A stretch of DNA of 64,000 nucleotides from 13-2-20CM-68-14 sp046723355 (lineage in GTDB: Bacteria > Actinomycetota > Thermoleophilia > Gaiellales > Gaiellaceae). A program made the translations under genes and the position numbers. The stretch lies in contig JBKOUJ010000035.1 in the NCBI GenBank assembly GCA_046723355.1, forward strand, positions 1-64,000, read 5' to 3'. The notes under the pieces were generated by a model. That model searched no databases and had not been told where the DNA came from. It worked only from the letters and a program-made list of their open reading frames with translations. Positions 57,786 to 64,000 of the stretch are shown one piece after another. Each line of letters starts with the position of its first letter. Positions within the stretch are counted from its first letter, which is position 1.

Positions 57786-58547
57786 GTGAAGAAACGGGTC
57801 GACGTGCTGCTCGTGGAGCGCGGCCTCGCGGAGAGCCGCACCCAGGCGCGGGCGCTGGTGCTCGCCGGCCGCGTTCCCGGCCACGAGAAACCGGGCGAGC
57901 AGGTGGACGAGTCCGCCCAGCTCGAGGTGACAGGCGGCGAGCCGTACGTCTCGCGAGGCGGCGTCAAGCTCGCGAATGCGCTCGACGCGTTCGGGGTCGA
58001 TCCCGCCGGTCGCGACTGCCTCGACGTGGGCGCGTCGACAGGCGGCTTCACGGACGTCCTTCTCCAGCGCGGGGCTGCCCGCGTCATCGCGCTCGACGTC
58101 GGCTACGGCCAGCTCCACCCGCGCATCCGTGAGGATCCGCGCGTGGTCGTATTGGAGCGGACGAACGCGCGGCACGTCATGCAGCTCCCGTTCCCGCCGG
58201 AGCTCGTCGTCTGCGACGTCTCGTTCATAAGCGTCCGGAAGGCGCTGCCGCCGCTGCTGGAGCTGGCGGCGCCGGGTTGGCAGGCGTTCGTGCTCGTCAA
58301 GCCGCAGTTCGAGGCCGGCCGCGGCGAGACTCGCGGCGGGGTCGTCCGCGATGCCGGGACGAGGCGCCGCGTGGTCCGCGAACTGGCCGAGGCGGCGCTG
58401 GCGTGGGGGGCGGAGGCTGCCGGAGTCGTAGACTCGGGCCTGCCGGGACCCAAAGGCAACCGTGAGCTCTTCCTCCACCTCGTCCAGAGATCCGACGCCC
58501 GACTCCGCGCCGAGCTCGACACTTGGATCGGCGATGCCGTCACCTAA
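57786..58547 (+). CDS. tlyA: TlyA-family rRNA 2'-O-methyltransferase
   Basis: A 253-aa protein: N-terminal S4 RNA-binding domain (RVDVLLVERGLAESRTQARALVLAG), linker SRGGVKLANAL, then a FtsJ-like methyltransferase with LDVGASTGGFTDVLLQRGA and VVCDVSFISVRKALP. Mycobacterial TlyA makes 2'-O-methyl C1409 (16S) and C1920 (23S), and its presence gives capreomycin sensitivity. GTG start at 57786. Overlaps nadK by 14 nt. Confidence 0.93.
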   Translation: MKKRVDVLLVERGLAESRTQARALVLAGRVPGHEKPGEQVDESAQLEVTGGEPYVSRGGVKLANALDAFGVDPAGRDCLDVGASTGGFTDVLLQRGAARVIALDVGYGQLHPRIREDPRVVVLERTNARHVMQLPFPPELVVCDVSFISVRKALPPLLELAAPGWQAFVLVKPQFEAGRGETRGGVVRDAGTRRRVVRELAEAALAWGAEAAGVVDSGLPGPKGNRELFLHLVQRSDARLRAELDTWIGDAVT

Positions 58548-59328
58548 CGTCGTCGAACGCGTCGCGATCGTCACGCACAACCACGAGCCGAGGGTTGCCG
58601 ACGCGGTTGCCCGGGTCGGGCGGCTCGCCGAGGCGAAGGGCGTCGAGGTGACCGGGGACGACGGCCGGCCCGACCTCGCCGTCACGCTCGGCGGGGACGG
58701 CTCGATGCTGCGCGCCTTCCACCGCTTTCTCGGCACCGACGTGCCCGTGATCGGCGTCAACTTCGGGCGCGTCGGCTTCCTGACGTCGATCGAGGCGAAT
58801 GAGCTCGAGAAGGGCCTCGAGCGCGCGTTCGCGGGCGACGTCACCGTCGTGCGGTTTCCGACGCTCGACGTTCGGATCGGCGGAGAGACCCGGCCTGCGG
58901 TCAACGACGTCTTCGCGACAAGCTCCAGACTCGGCCGCATGGTCGAGCTCGGCTACTCAGTCGGCGGCGAGGACCTCGGCGTGCTTCCGTGTGACGGCGT
59001 CATCTGCGCGACGCCGCTCGGGTCGACGGCTTACAACCTCTCGAACGGCGGTCCGGTGCTCGTGTGGGGGCTCGACGCGATGGTGATCACGTTCGTGGCG
59101 CCGCACTCGCTCCACGTCCGCCCGCTCGTCGTTCCGCACATGCGCGACCTCCGCGTCACGAACAAGACGCCTGACGGATCGGTGACCGTGATCGTCGACG
59201 GCCAGGAAGCCGGCAAGCTCGAGCCCGGCGAGCGTGTCGATGTTGGCCTGGGCGCGCAGACCGGCATGCTCGCGACCCTCCCGGACAGGACTTTCTTCAC
59301 GAGGTATAGAAAGGCCTTCGCGTCCTGA
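58534..59328 (+). CDS. nadK: NAD kinase
   Basis: Phosphorylates NAD to NADP, 264 aa. VTLGGDGSMLRAFHRFLG is the GGDG motif, VIGVNFGRVGFLTSIEANEL follows, and CDGVICATPLGSTAYNLSNGGP is the NAD-binding segment. ATG 58534 gives a normal-length N-terminus and overlaps the tlyA end. tlyA-nadK-recN is a conserved Gram-positive order. Confidence 0.95.
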   Translation: MPSPNVVERVAIVTHNHEPRVADAVARVGRLAEAKGVEVTGDDGRPDLAVTLGGDGSMLRAFHRFLGTDVPVIGVNFGRVGFLTSIEANELEKGLERAFAGDVTVVRFPTLDVRIGGETRPAVNDVFATSSRLGRMVELGYSVGGEDLGVLPCDGVICATPLGSTAYNLSNGGPVLVWGLDAMVITFVAPHSLHVRPLVVPHMRDLRVTNKTPDGSVTVIVDGQEAGKLEPGERVDVGLGAQTGMLATLPDRTFFTRYRKAFAS

Positions 59329-59372
59329 ACGGCCGGTAGTCGCACGCCGACGGCGTGCGTACCATCGGGCGG

Positions 59373-61004
59373 ATGCTGCGCCGCTTGCGCATCGAGAACC
59401 TGGTCCTGATCGGCGAGGCTGAGCTCGAGCTCGCCCCGGGTCTCACTGCCATCACCGGCGAGACCGGGGCGGGGAAGACGATCCTCGCGCAGGCGATCGG
59501 CCTGCTCCTGGGCTCGAGAGGCGATGCGGCGCTGGTCGGAGCCGGCGGCGAGGAGGCGTACGTCGAGGCCGAGCTCGACCTCCCGGACGGGCTCCTGGAC
59601 GAGGAAGGCTTCGACGTGCTCGCGGAGCTCCGGCCGGAGGCCGAGGAGGGCCTCGTGCTCGCGCGCCGCGTCTTCTCCGACGGACGAACGCGGGCCTACG
59701 CCTGGGGACGCGCCGCGGCGCGCGACGACGTGGCGGCGGTGGCTGAGCGGCTGATCGCGATGTCCGGCCAGTTCGAGCAGCGCCGTCTCGCGCGTGCGTC
59801 GTACCAGCTCGACGTCCTGGACGCCTTCTGCGGCGAGGAGCAGCTCCGGCGGCGGGCGGAGGCACGCGAGGCGTGGCGGGCTCTGCAGGCTGCCCGCCGG
59901 CGTTACGACGAGCTTCGCGGCGGATCCGACGCGGCCGAGGCCCGGCTCGCTGAGCTACGGGCGCTCGTCGAGGACACGCTCGGGATGGAGGCCGAGGACG
60001 AGGAGTCGCTGCGTGCGGAACGGGAGCGGCTCCGCCACGTGACCGAGCTCGCGGCCGGCGTCGGGGCGGCCGGAGAGGCGCTCGCGCCAGAGGACGGCGA
60101 GGGCGCGGCGTCGCTCGTCGCGGTCGCGGAGCGGTCGATCGCTCCTCTCGAGGCGCTTGCTCCGGAGCTTCAGCGCGTCGGCGACGAGCTTCGGGACGTC
60201 GAGCTGCGCCTCCGCGAGTCGGCGACCGAGCTACGGAGCTTCCTCGCCTCGCTCCAAGCAGAGCCGGACCGGCTCGAGCTGATCGAGAGCGAGCTCGACC
60301 GGATCGCCGAGGCGAAACGCCGCTTCCGCTGTGCGTCGTACGAGGAGCTGCTCAGGCGCGCCGCCGAGGCGCAGACGGAGCTGGACGCACTCGAGGACGG
60401 CGCCGACCCGCTGTCCGCGGCCGCAGATGCCGTCTCGGCAGCGGAGCGGAAGGTCGACGGGCTCGCGACGGAGCTCCGGAAGGCCCGCGCGGCCGCGGCC
60501 GACGCATTCGCCGAGGAAGTGGCCGTCGAGCTCGATGGCATCGGCATGGGTGAGGGGGAGTTCCGGGTCGAACTGTCCGATCGGGAGGCCGGCGCGACGG
60601 GTGCCGATGCGGTCACGTTCCTGATCCGCCCGAATCCCGGGCTGCCCTTCGCTCCGGTCGCCGAGACCGCGTCAGGCGGTGAGCTCTCGCGTATTGCGTT
60701 GGCGATCGCGGCGGTCGGCGGCGGCGAGACGATGGTCTTCGACGAGATCGATGCCGGCATCGGCGGGCAGACCGCGCACGCGGTGGGGGAGACGCTCGAG
60801 CGCCTCTCGGGCCGGGCGCAGGTGCTGACGATCACGCACCTGCCGCAGATCGCGAGCCGCGCCGAGCGTCATTTCCAGGTCGAAAAGGTGCCCGGCGACC
60901 CGACCCACACGCGGATCGAGGCGCTCGACGAGGCCGAGCGGCGGGACGAGTTGCAACGTATGCTCGGCGGCCAGGAGTTCCTGACCGCCGTGCAAAGTGA
61001 GTAG
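59373..61004 (+). CDS. recN: DNA repair protein RecN
   Basis: SMC-like ATPase acting in double-strand-break repair, 543 aa. LRIENLVLIGEAELELAPGLTAITGETGAGKT holds Walker A, then two coiled-coil arms rich in Glu/Arg (about 150-360), a TASGGELSRIALAIA signature and MVFDEIDAGIGGQTAHAVG Walker B with HLPQIASRA. Start ATG 59373 is chosen over GTG 59355 because the family begins LxxLxIxNLVLI. Overlaps steA by 8 nt. Confidence 0.95.
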   Translation: MLRRLRIENLVLIGEAELELAPGLTAITGETGAGKTILAQAIGLLLGSRGDAALVGAGGEEAYVEAELDLPDGLLDEEGFDVLAELRPEAEEGLVLARRVFSDGRTRAYAWGRAAARDDVAAVAERLIAMSGQFEQRRLARASYQLDVLDAFCGEEQLRRRAEAREAWRALQAARRRYDELRGGSDAAEARLAELRALVEDTLGMEAEDEESLRAERERLRHVTELAAGVGAAGEALAPEDGEGAASLVAVAERSIAPLEALAPELQRVGDELRDVELRLRESATELRSFLASLQAEPDRLELIESELDRIAEAKRRFRCASYEELLRRAAEAQTELDALEDGADPLSAAADAVSAAERKVDGLATELRKARAAAADAFAEEVAVELDGIGMGEGEFRVELSDREAGATGADAVTFLIRPNPGLPFAPVAETASGGELSRIALAIAAVGGGETMVFDEIDAGIGGQTAHAVGETLERLSGRAQVLTITHLPQIASRAERHFQVEKVPGDPTHTRIEALDEAERRDELQRMLGGQEFLTAVQSE

Positions 61005-62142
61005 TACGTACAGCTTCGTCGAGTTCACGGGCGCCGCGAAGCTCGACCGGCGCACGAAGAACCTCGTCCGGCGCCTCGGGCCGGGCGACGTCGCCGTCAT
61101 CGACCACACCGACCTCGACCGTGTCTCGGCCGAGGAGCTGCTCGAGTCCGGCGTGCGCGTCGTCGTCAACGTGGCGCCGTCGCAGAGCGGACGCTTTCCG
61201 AATCCCGGGCCGCTCCTGCTCGTCCGTGCGGGTGTCCGCCTGATCGACGCGCCAGGAGCGCCGATCTTCGACCAGGTCTCCGAGGGCGAGTTGCTCACCG
61301 TCCGCGGCGCCAGCGTCTTTCGGAACGGCGACTGCGTGGCTGCCGGGCGCGCCCTTTCGGCCGACGAGCTCGCGCGTTCGATCGCCGAGCAGCGCGGGCG
61401 CGTCACCGAGGCGCTCGAGGCCTTCGCCGACAACACGCTTCGCTACCTGCGCGAGGAGGGGCGGCTGCTCTCCGAGGGAATCGACTTCCCCGCGTTGCAA
61501 ACCCGGTTTCGCGACCAGCACGCCCTCGTCGTCGCCCGCGGGCCTGGCTACAAGCGCGATCTGCGGATCGTCCGGCCGTACATCCGCGACTTCAAGCCGG
61601 TGCTCGTCGGTGTCGACGGCGGAGCGGACGCGCTCCTCGAGGCCGGGTACAAGCCCGACGTGATCGTCGGCGACATGGATTCGGTCTCCGACCGCGCGCT
61701 GAGGTCGCGCGCCGAGAAGGTCGTCCACGCCTACACCGACGGGGCGGCGCCGGGACGCGAGCGCATCGACGCGCTCGACGTCGACTATCAGGTCGTCCGG
61801 GCTCCCGGGATCAGCGAGGACGTGGCGTTGCTGCTCGCCTACGAGAAGGGCGCAGAGCTGATCGTCGCCGTGGGCACGCACTTCAACCTGATCGAATTCC
61901 TGGAACGGAACCGCGAGGGGATGTCGTCAACGTTCGTGACCCGCCTGAAGGTCGGCGAGATCCTGATCGACGCCAAGGGTGTCTCGAGGCTCGTGTCGCG
62001 CCGAGTCGGCCTGATGCCGCTCGTCACTTTCGCCCTGACCGGCCTCGGCGCGGTCGTGGTGGCGATCGTCGCCTCCCCGGAGCTCCGGCGCCTGATCGGC
62101 CTCCTGAGCGGCCGAATCCGCGACCTGGTCGGGATCGGCTGA
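60997..62142 (+). CDS. steA: SteA-like cytokinetic ring protein
   Basis: A 381-aa protein with an N-terminal region (AKLDRRTKNLVRRLGPGDVAVIDHTDLDRVSAEELLESGV), a thiamin-pyrophosphokinase-like core (GVDGGADALLEAGYKPDVIVGDMDSVSD) and a C-terminal membrane helix (about 345-362). Corynebacterial SteA works with SteB at the septum. recN-steA is the usual actinobacterial neighbourhood. The TPK-like catalytic aspartates are partly kept, but no kinase role is known to me. GTG start. Confidence 0.88.
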   Translation: MSSTYSFVEFTGAAKLDRRTKNLVRRLGPGDVAVIDHTDLDRVSAEELLESGVRVVVNVAPSQSGRFPNPGPLLLVRAGVRLIDAPGAPIFDQVSEGELLTVRGASVFRNGDCVAAGRALSADELARSIAEQRGRVTEALEAFADNTLRYLREEGRLLSEGIDFPALQTRFRDQHALVVARGPGYKRDLRIVRPYIRDFKPVLVGVDGGADALLEAGYKPDVIVGDMDSVSDRALRSRAEKVVHAYTDGAAPGRERIDALDVDYQVVRAPGISEDVALLLAYEKGAELIVAVGTHFNLIEFLERNREGMSSTFVTRLKVGEILIDAKGVSRLVSRRVGLMPLVTFALTGLGAVVVAIVASPELRRLIGLLSGRIRDLVGIG

Positions 62143-62242
62143 GCCCGGTTCGGCTGGAACAGGACGCCTGAAGCCGAAGCCGCCGCGAACCCGGTAGTCC
62201 CGGAAGCCGCGACCGCTTCGCCCACCGGCGCGCGCCTCACGC

Positions 62243-62260
62243 CCCCGCCCAAGGGTGGGG
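62243..62260. repeat. C/G-rich palindrome, copy 3 of 3
   Basis: CCCCGCCC-aa-GGGTGGGG, with one G-T wobble relative to the other copies, in the 208-bp gap between steA and the SRPBCC gene. The rest of the gap shows no gene. Confidence 0.55.
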
Positions 62261-62350
62261 CAGCAGCCCACCACCCTCGCTGCGAGCGTAACCGCCAAAG
62301 ACCCACGCAGGTGTGACGCGAGCACGCCGAAACAGCAACGATTCGTGCAG

Positions 62351-62779
62351 ATGGGCAAGTACGCCGCAACCCGCGAGCTGCTCGCGCCGCGCGAGGACGT
62401 CTGGGGGTTTATCGCCGAGCCCTATCACCTTGCCGACTGGTGGCCGGGCATCAGCGGCGTCCAGCCGGACCGGCGAGGGCTCGCGCCGGGCGCGCGCTGG
62501 CAGATCAAAGGCCTCGGCCGGCCGACCTACGTGGTCGGGAGACGGCCGGATGTCTCCGGCACGCTCGTCTTCCTCGACGTCAAGCCTCCCGAGCTCGTCG
62601 CGTGGCAGTTCGTCAACACGCGCGTCGACGTGGAGCTGCGGCTCACCGAAACGGCGCCCGACCGCACGCGCGCTCAACTGACCGTCGACGCCCCTTTTCT
62701 GAGCGGGGTCCGAAGACCCCAGCTCCACAGGGCGCTGACGCGCCTGCACGCCCTGTGCCAGACTGGCGCACAGGCATAG
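62351..62779 (+). CDS. SRPBCC (START-like) domain protein
   Basis: A 142-aa protein with the START/Bet v1 fold pattern: ATRELLAPREDVWGFIAEPYHLADWWPGI at the N-terminus, a beta-sheet middle, and FLSGVRRPQLHRALTRLHALC as the C-terminal helix. The family binds hydrophobic ligands (polyketide cyclases, membrane-fluidity sensors). It separates steA from steB, which are usually adjacent in other actinobacteria. ATG 62351; a GTG at 62345 is possible. Confidence 0.78.
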   Translation: MGKYAATRELLAPREDVWGFIAEPYHLADWWPGISGVQPDRRGLAPGARWQIKGLGRPTYVVGRRPDVSGTLVFLDVKPPELVAWQFVNTRVDVELRLTETAPDRTRAQLTVDAPFLSGVRRPQLHRALTRLHALCQTGAQA

Positions 62780-62782
62780 CGT
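62777..62782 (+). promoter_or_regulatory. -10 box TAGCGT, leaderless start of steB
   Basis: TAGCGT begins with the stop codon of the SRPBCC gene; 6 nt later is ATG 62789. Confidence 0.5.
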
Positions 62783-62788
62783 CTCGTC

Positions 62789-63673
62789 ATGTTCGACCTC
62801 CGCTACCACGTTGCGTCGCTCGCGGCCGTCTTCCTCGCGCTTCTGATCGGAATCCTGGTCGGGGTGGGCATCGCCGACCGCGGCTACGTCGACAAGGCTC
62901 AGCGCGGGCTGCTCGAGCAAAAAATCTCCAAGCTGCAGAGCGACCTCGGCGCCGCCCGAAAAAACGCCGATAGCCTCCAGGCGCAGCAGCGCGCGACCGA
63001 GGCGTTCGTCAACGACACCTACCCGGAGCTGATGGCCAACCGGCTCCGCGGCAAGAGCATGGCGCTCGTCTTCCTCGGCCCTGCGGACCCGAAAATCCGG
63101 ACGAGCCTCGAGCAGTCGCTCACCGACGCCGGCGCACGCGGCTGGGTCCGGGTGCGCGCACTCAAGCTGCCGCTCGACATTCCTCAGATCGACAAGACGC
63201 TCGCCGGCGAGCCCAAGCTCGCGCGCTACGTCGGCGACACGCGGCTGCCCGCGCTCGGCAAGAGCCTTGCCGAAGAGCTCGCAGGCGGCGGCAAGGCCCC
63301 GCTGTGGACGACGCTGGCCGAGCAGATCGTCGCCGAGCGCACCGGCAGCGAGCAGCGCCCGGCCGACGGTGTGATCGTCGTGCGCACCGCGGGAAAGCAG
63401 TACGACGGGACGGCCGCCTTTCTCCAGGGGTTCTACTCGGGCCTGATCGCGGCGCCCGTGCCGGTCGTCGGTGTCGAGCGGGCGGACGCGGCCGAGTCTG
63501 CGGTGCGGGCGTTTCATCACAACGGGATCTCGAGCGTGGACGACGTCGACCAGCCGAGCGGCCGCTTCGCGCTTACGCTCCTCCTGAGCGGCGCCAAGGC
63601 CGGCCAGTACGGAATCAAGTCGAGCGCAAAGGACGGCGTACTCCCGCCGCTCGAGACCGCAACGCGTGGCTGA
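62789..63673 (+). CDS. steB: SteB/MctB-like membrane protein (copper transporter family annotation)
   Basis: A 294-aa protein beginning MFDLRYHVASLAAVFLALLIGILVGVG, the typical MctB/SteB N-terminus with one membrane helix, followed by a short coiled coil (about 30-70) and an extracytoplasmic alpha/beta domain. Often annotated as a copper transporter after mycobacterial MctB, but partner gene steA nearby favours the septal role. Stop overlaps the glycosyltransferase start. Confidence 0.87.
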   Translation: MFDLRYHVASLAAVFLALLIGILVGVGIADRGYVDKAQRGLLEQKISKLQSDLGAARKNADSLQAQQRATEAFVNDTYPELMANRLRGKSMALVFLGPADPKIRTSLEQSLTDAGARGWVRVRALKLPLDIPQIDKTLAGEPKLARYVGDTRLPALGKSLAEELAGGGKAPLWTTLAEQIVAERTGSEQRPADGVIVVRTAGKQYDGTAAFLQGFYSGLIAAPVPVVGVERADAAESAVRAFHHNGISSVDDVDQPSGRFALTLLLSGAKAGQYGIKSSAKDGVLPPLETATRG

Positions 63674-64000
63674 TCTTTCAGCCGTCCTCGTCGCTGCGCG
63701 CGACGAGGAAGCGGCGATCGCGCGAACGGTAGAAGCGTTGCGGGCGGCCTTTCCCAGCGTTGAGGTGATCGTCGCCGACGACGGCTCACGCGACGGGACC
63801 GCTGCCGCGGCCGAGCGCGCCGGGGCACGGGTGCTGCGCCTCCCGCCGCGCGGAAAGGGTCAGGCGTTGACGCTGGCGGAGCGCGCGGCGCCGGCCGGCC
63901 GGCTCCTCCTCGTCGACGCCGATCTCGACGGCGACCTCGTGGGACTCGCTGCCGTCGACGGCGACCTCGCGATCGCGGCGTTCGCCGAGCGGCAGGGCGG
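63666..64000 (+). CDS. Glycosyltransferase family 2, partial (runs off the window)
   Basis: The first 111 codons of a GT-A fold glycosyltransferase: LSAVLVAARDEEAAIARTVEAL, VIVADDGSRDGTAAAAERAG and LLLVDADLDGD with the metal-binding aspartates. The GTG at 63666 overlaps the steB stop. It may work on polyprenyl or cell-wall glycans given the steA/steB setting; the acceptor cannot be told from this piece. Confidence 0.85.
   Translation, partial: MADLSAVLVAARDEEAAIARTVEALRAAFPSVEVIVADDGSRDGTAAAAERAGARVLRLPPRGKGQALTLAERAAPAGRLLLVDADLDGDLVGLAAVDGDLAIAAFAERQG

Noticed and set aside
62789..63673. Copper-transport function for the SteB/MctB-like protein
   Set aside because: There is one membrane helix and no metal motif; the copper label comes from family annotation, and the neighbourhood favours a septal role.
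1..64000. CRISPR arrays, prophage, insertion sequences or biosynthetic gene clusters
   Set aside because: No regularly spaced repeats, no integrase/transposase/terminase, no cas genes and no PKS/NRPS domains were seen on either strand.

Overview
This is a gene-dense, very GC-rich bacterial chromosome segment with many GTG and a few TTG/CTG starts, short intergenic gaps and many overlapping start/stop codons. Marker content (FtsQ-FtsZ, a SteA/SteB pair, an RsbW-like/SigB-type pair, Asp23-NusB-TlyA-NadK-RecN, MltG) points to a Gram-positive actinobacterium. A deep-branching actinobacterial class such as Thermoleophilia is my best guess, inferred from gene style and not from any search. I see no prophage, CRISPR array, rRNA operon or transposase.

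Layout: 0-2.2 kb cell division (ftsQ, ftsZ). 2.2-2.5 kb a gap dominated by a 169-nt inverted-repeat structure. 2.5-6.8 kb the complete glycine-cleavage operon gcvT-H-PA-PB, followed by rlmN and a threonine aldolase, which also makes glycine. 9-20 kb mixed metabolism: Ca2+ exchanger, HAD hydrolase, endonuclease IV, gltX, a response-regulator receiver, an HExxH peptidase, an arylsulfotransferase-like secreted protein, tRNA-Glu, tRNA-Gln, SDR, HD-domain protein. 20-25 kb a heterodimeric ABC exporter, uracil-DNA glycosylase and methyltransferase. 25-31.5 kb histidine degradation (ftcD, hutH, hutU, hutI) with two small unknown genes embedded. 32-36 kb MBL hydrolase-hisS-aspS. 36-38.4 kb a four-gene envelope/coiled-coil cluster. 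38.6-41 kb mnmA-rsbW-like-sigB. 41-45.5 kb a decayed cyclase/TPR pseudogene, then alaS-ruvX-mltG. 45.5-50.6 kb a shikimate operon aroE-aroC-aroKB(fusion)-aroQ-pepQ-efp. 52-61 kb a carboxylase pair followed by the old Gram-positive order accB-accC-asp23-nusB-(xseB position)-ispA-tlyA-nadK-recN. 61-64 kb steA-SRPBCC-steB-glycosyltransferase.

Four things stand out. (1) The BCCP subunit next to accC carries a 430-residue carboxyltransferase-like domain in which all four metal-site residues are replaced, so it looks like a pseudoenzyme fused to a biotin carrier. (2) At least seven copies of a roughly 50-60 bp stem-loop element (constant left arm, covarying hairpin) are scattered between genes, four of them starting at the base after a stop codon. 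(3) Thirteen genes show a TAnnnT hexamer exactly 6 nt before the start codon, the signature of leaderless transcription; three divergent gene pairs share one 7-bp TAnnnTA box read in both directions. (4) Four convergent gene pairs interlock stop codons over exactly 4 bp. Other notable items are an AroK-AroB fusion that seems to use a CTG start, MnmA with an extra N-terminal domain in an operon with a sigma factor, and a self-consistent degenerate site in the ABC exporter.
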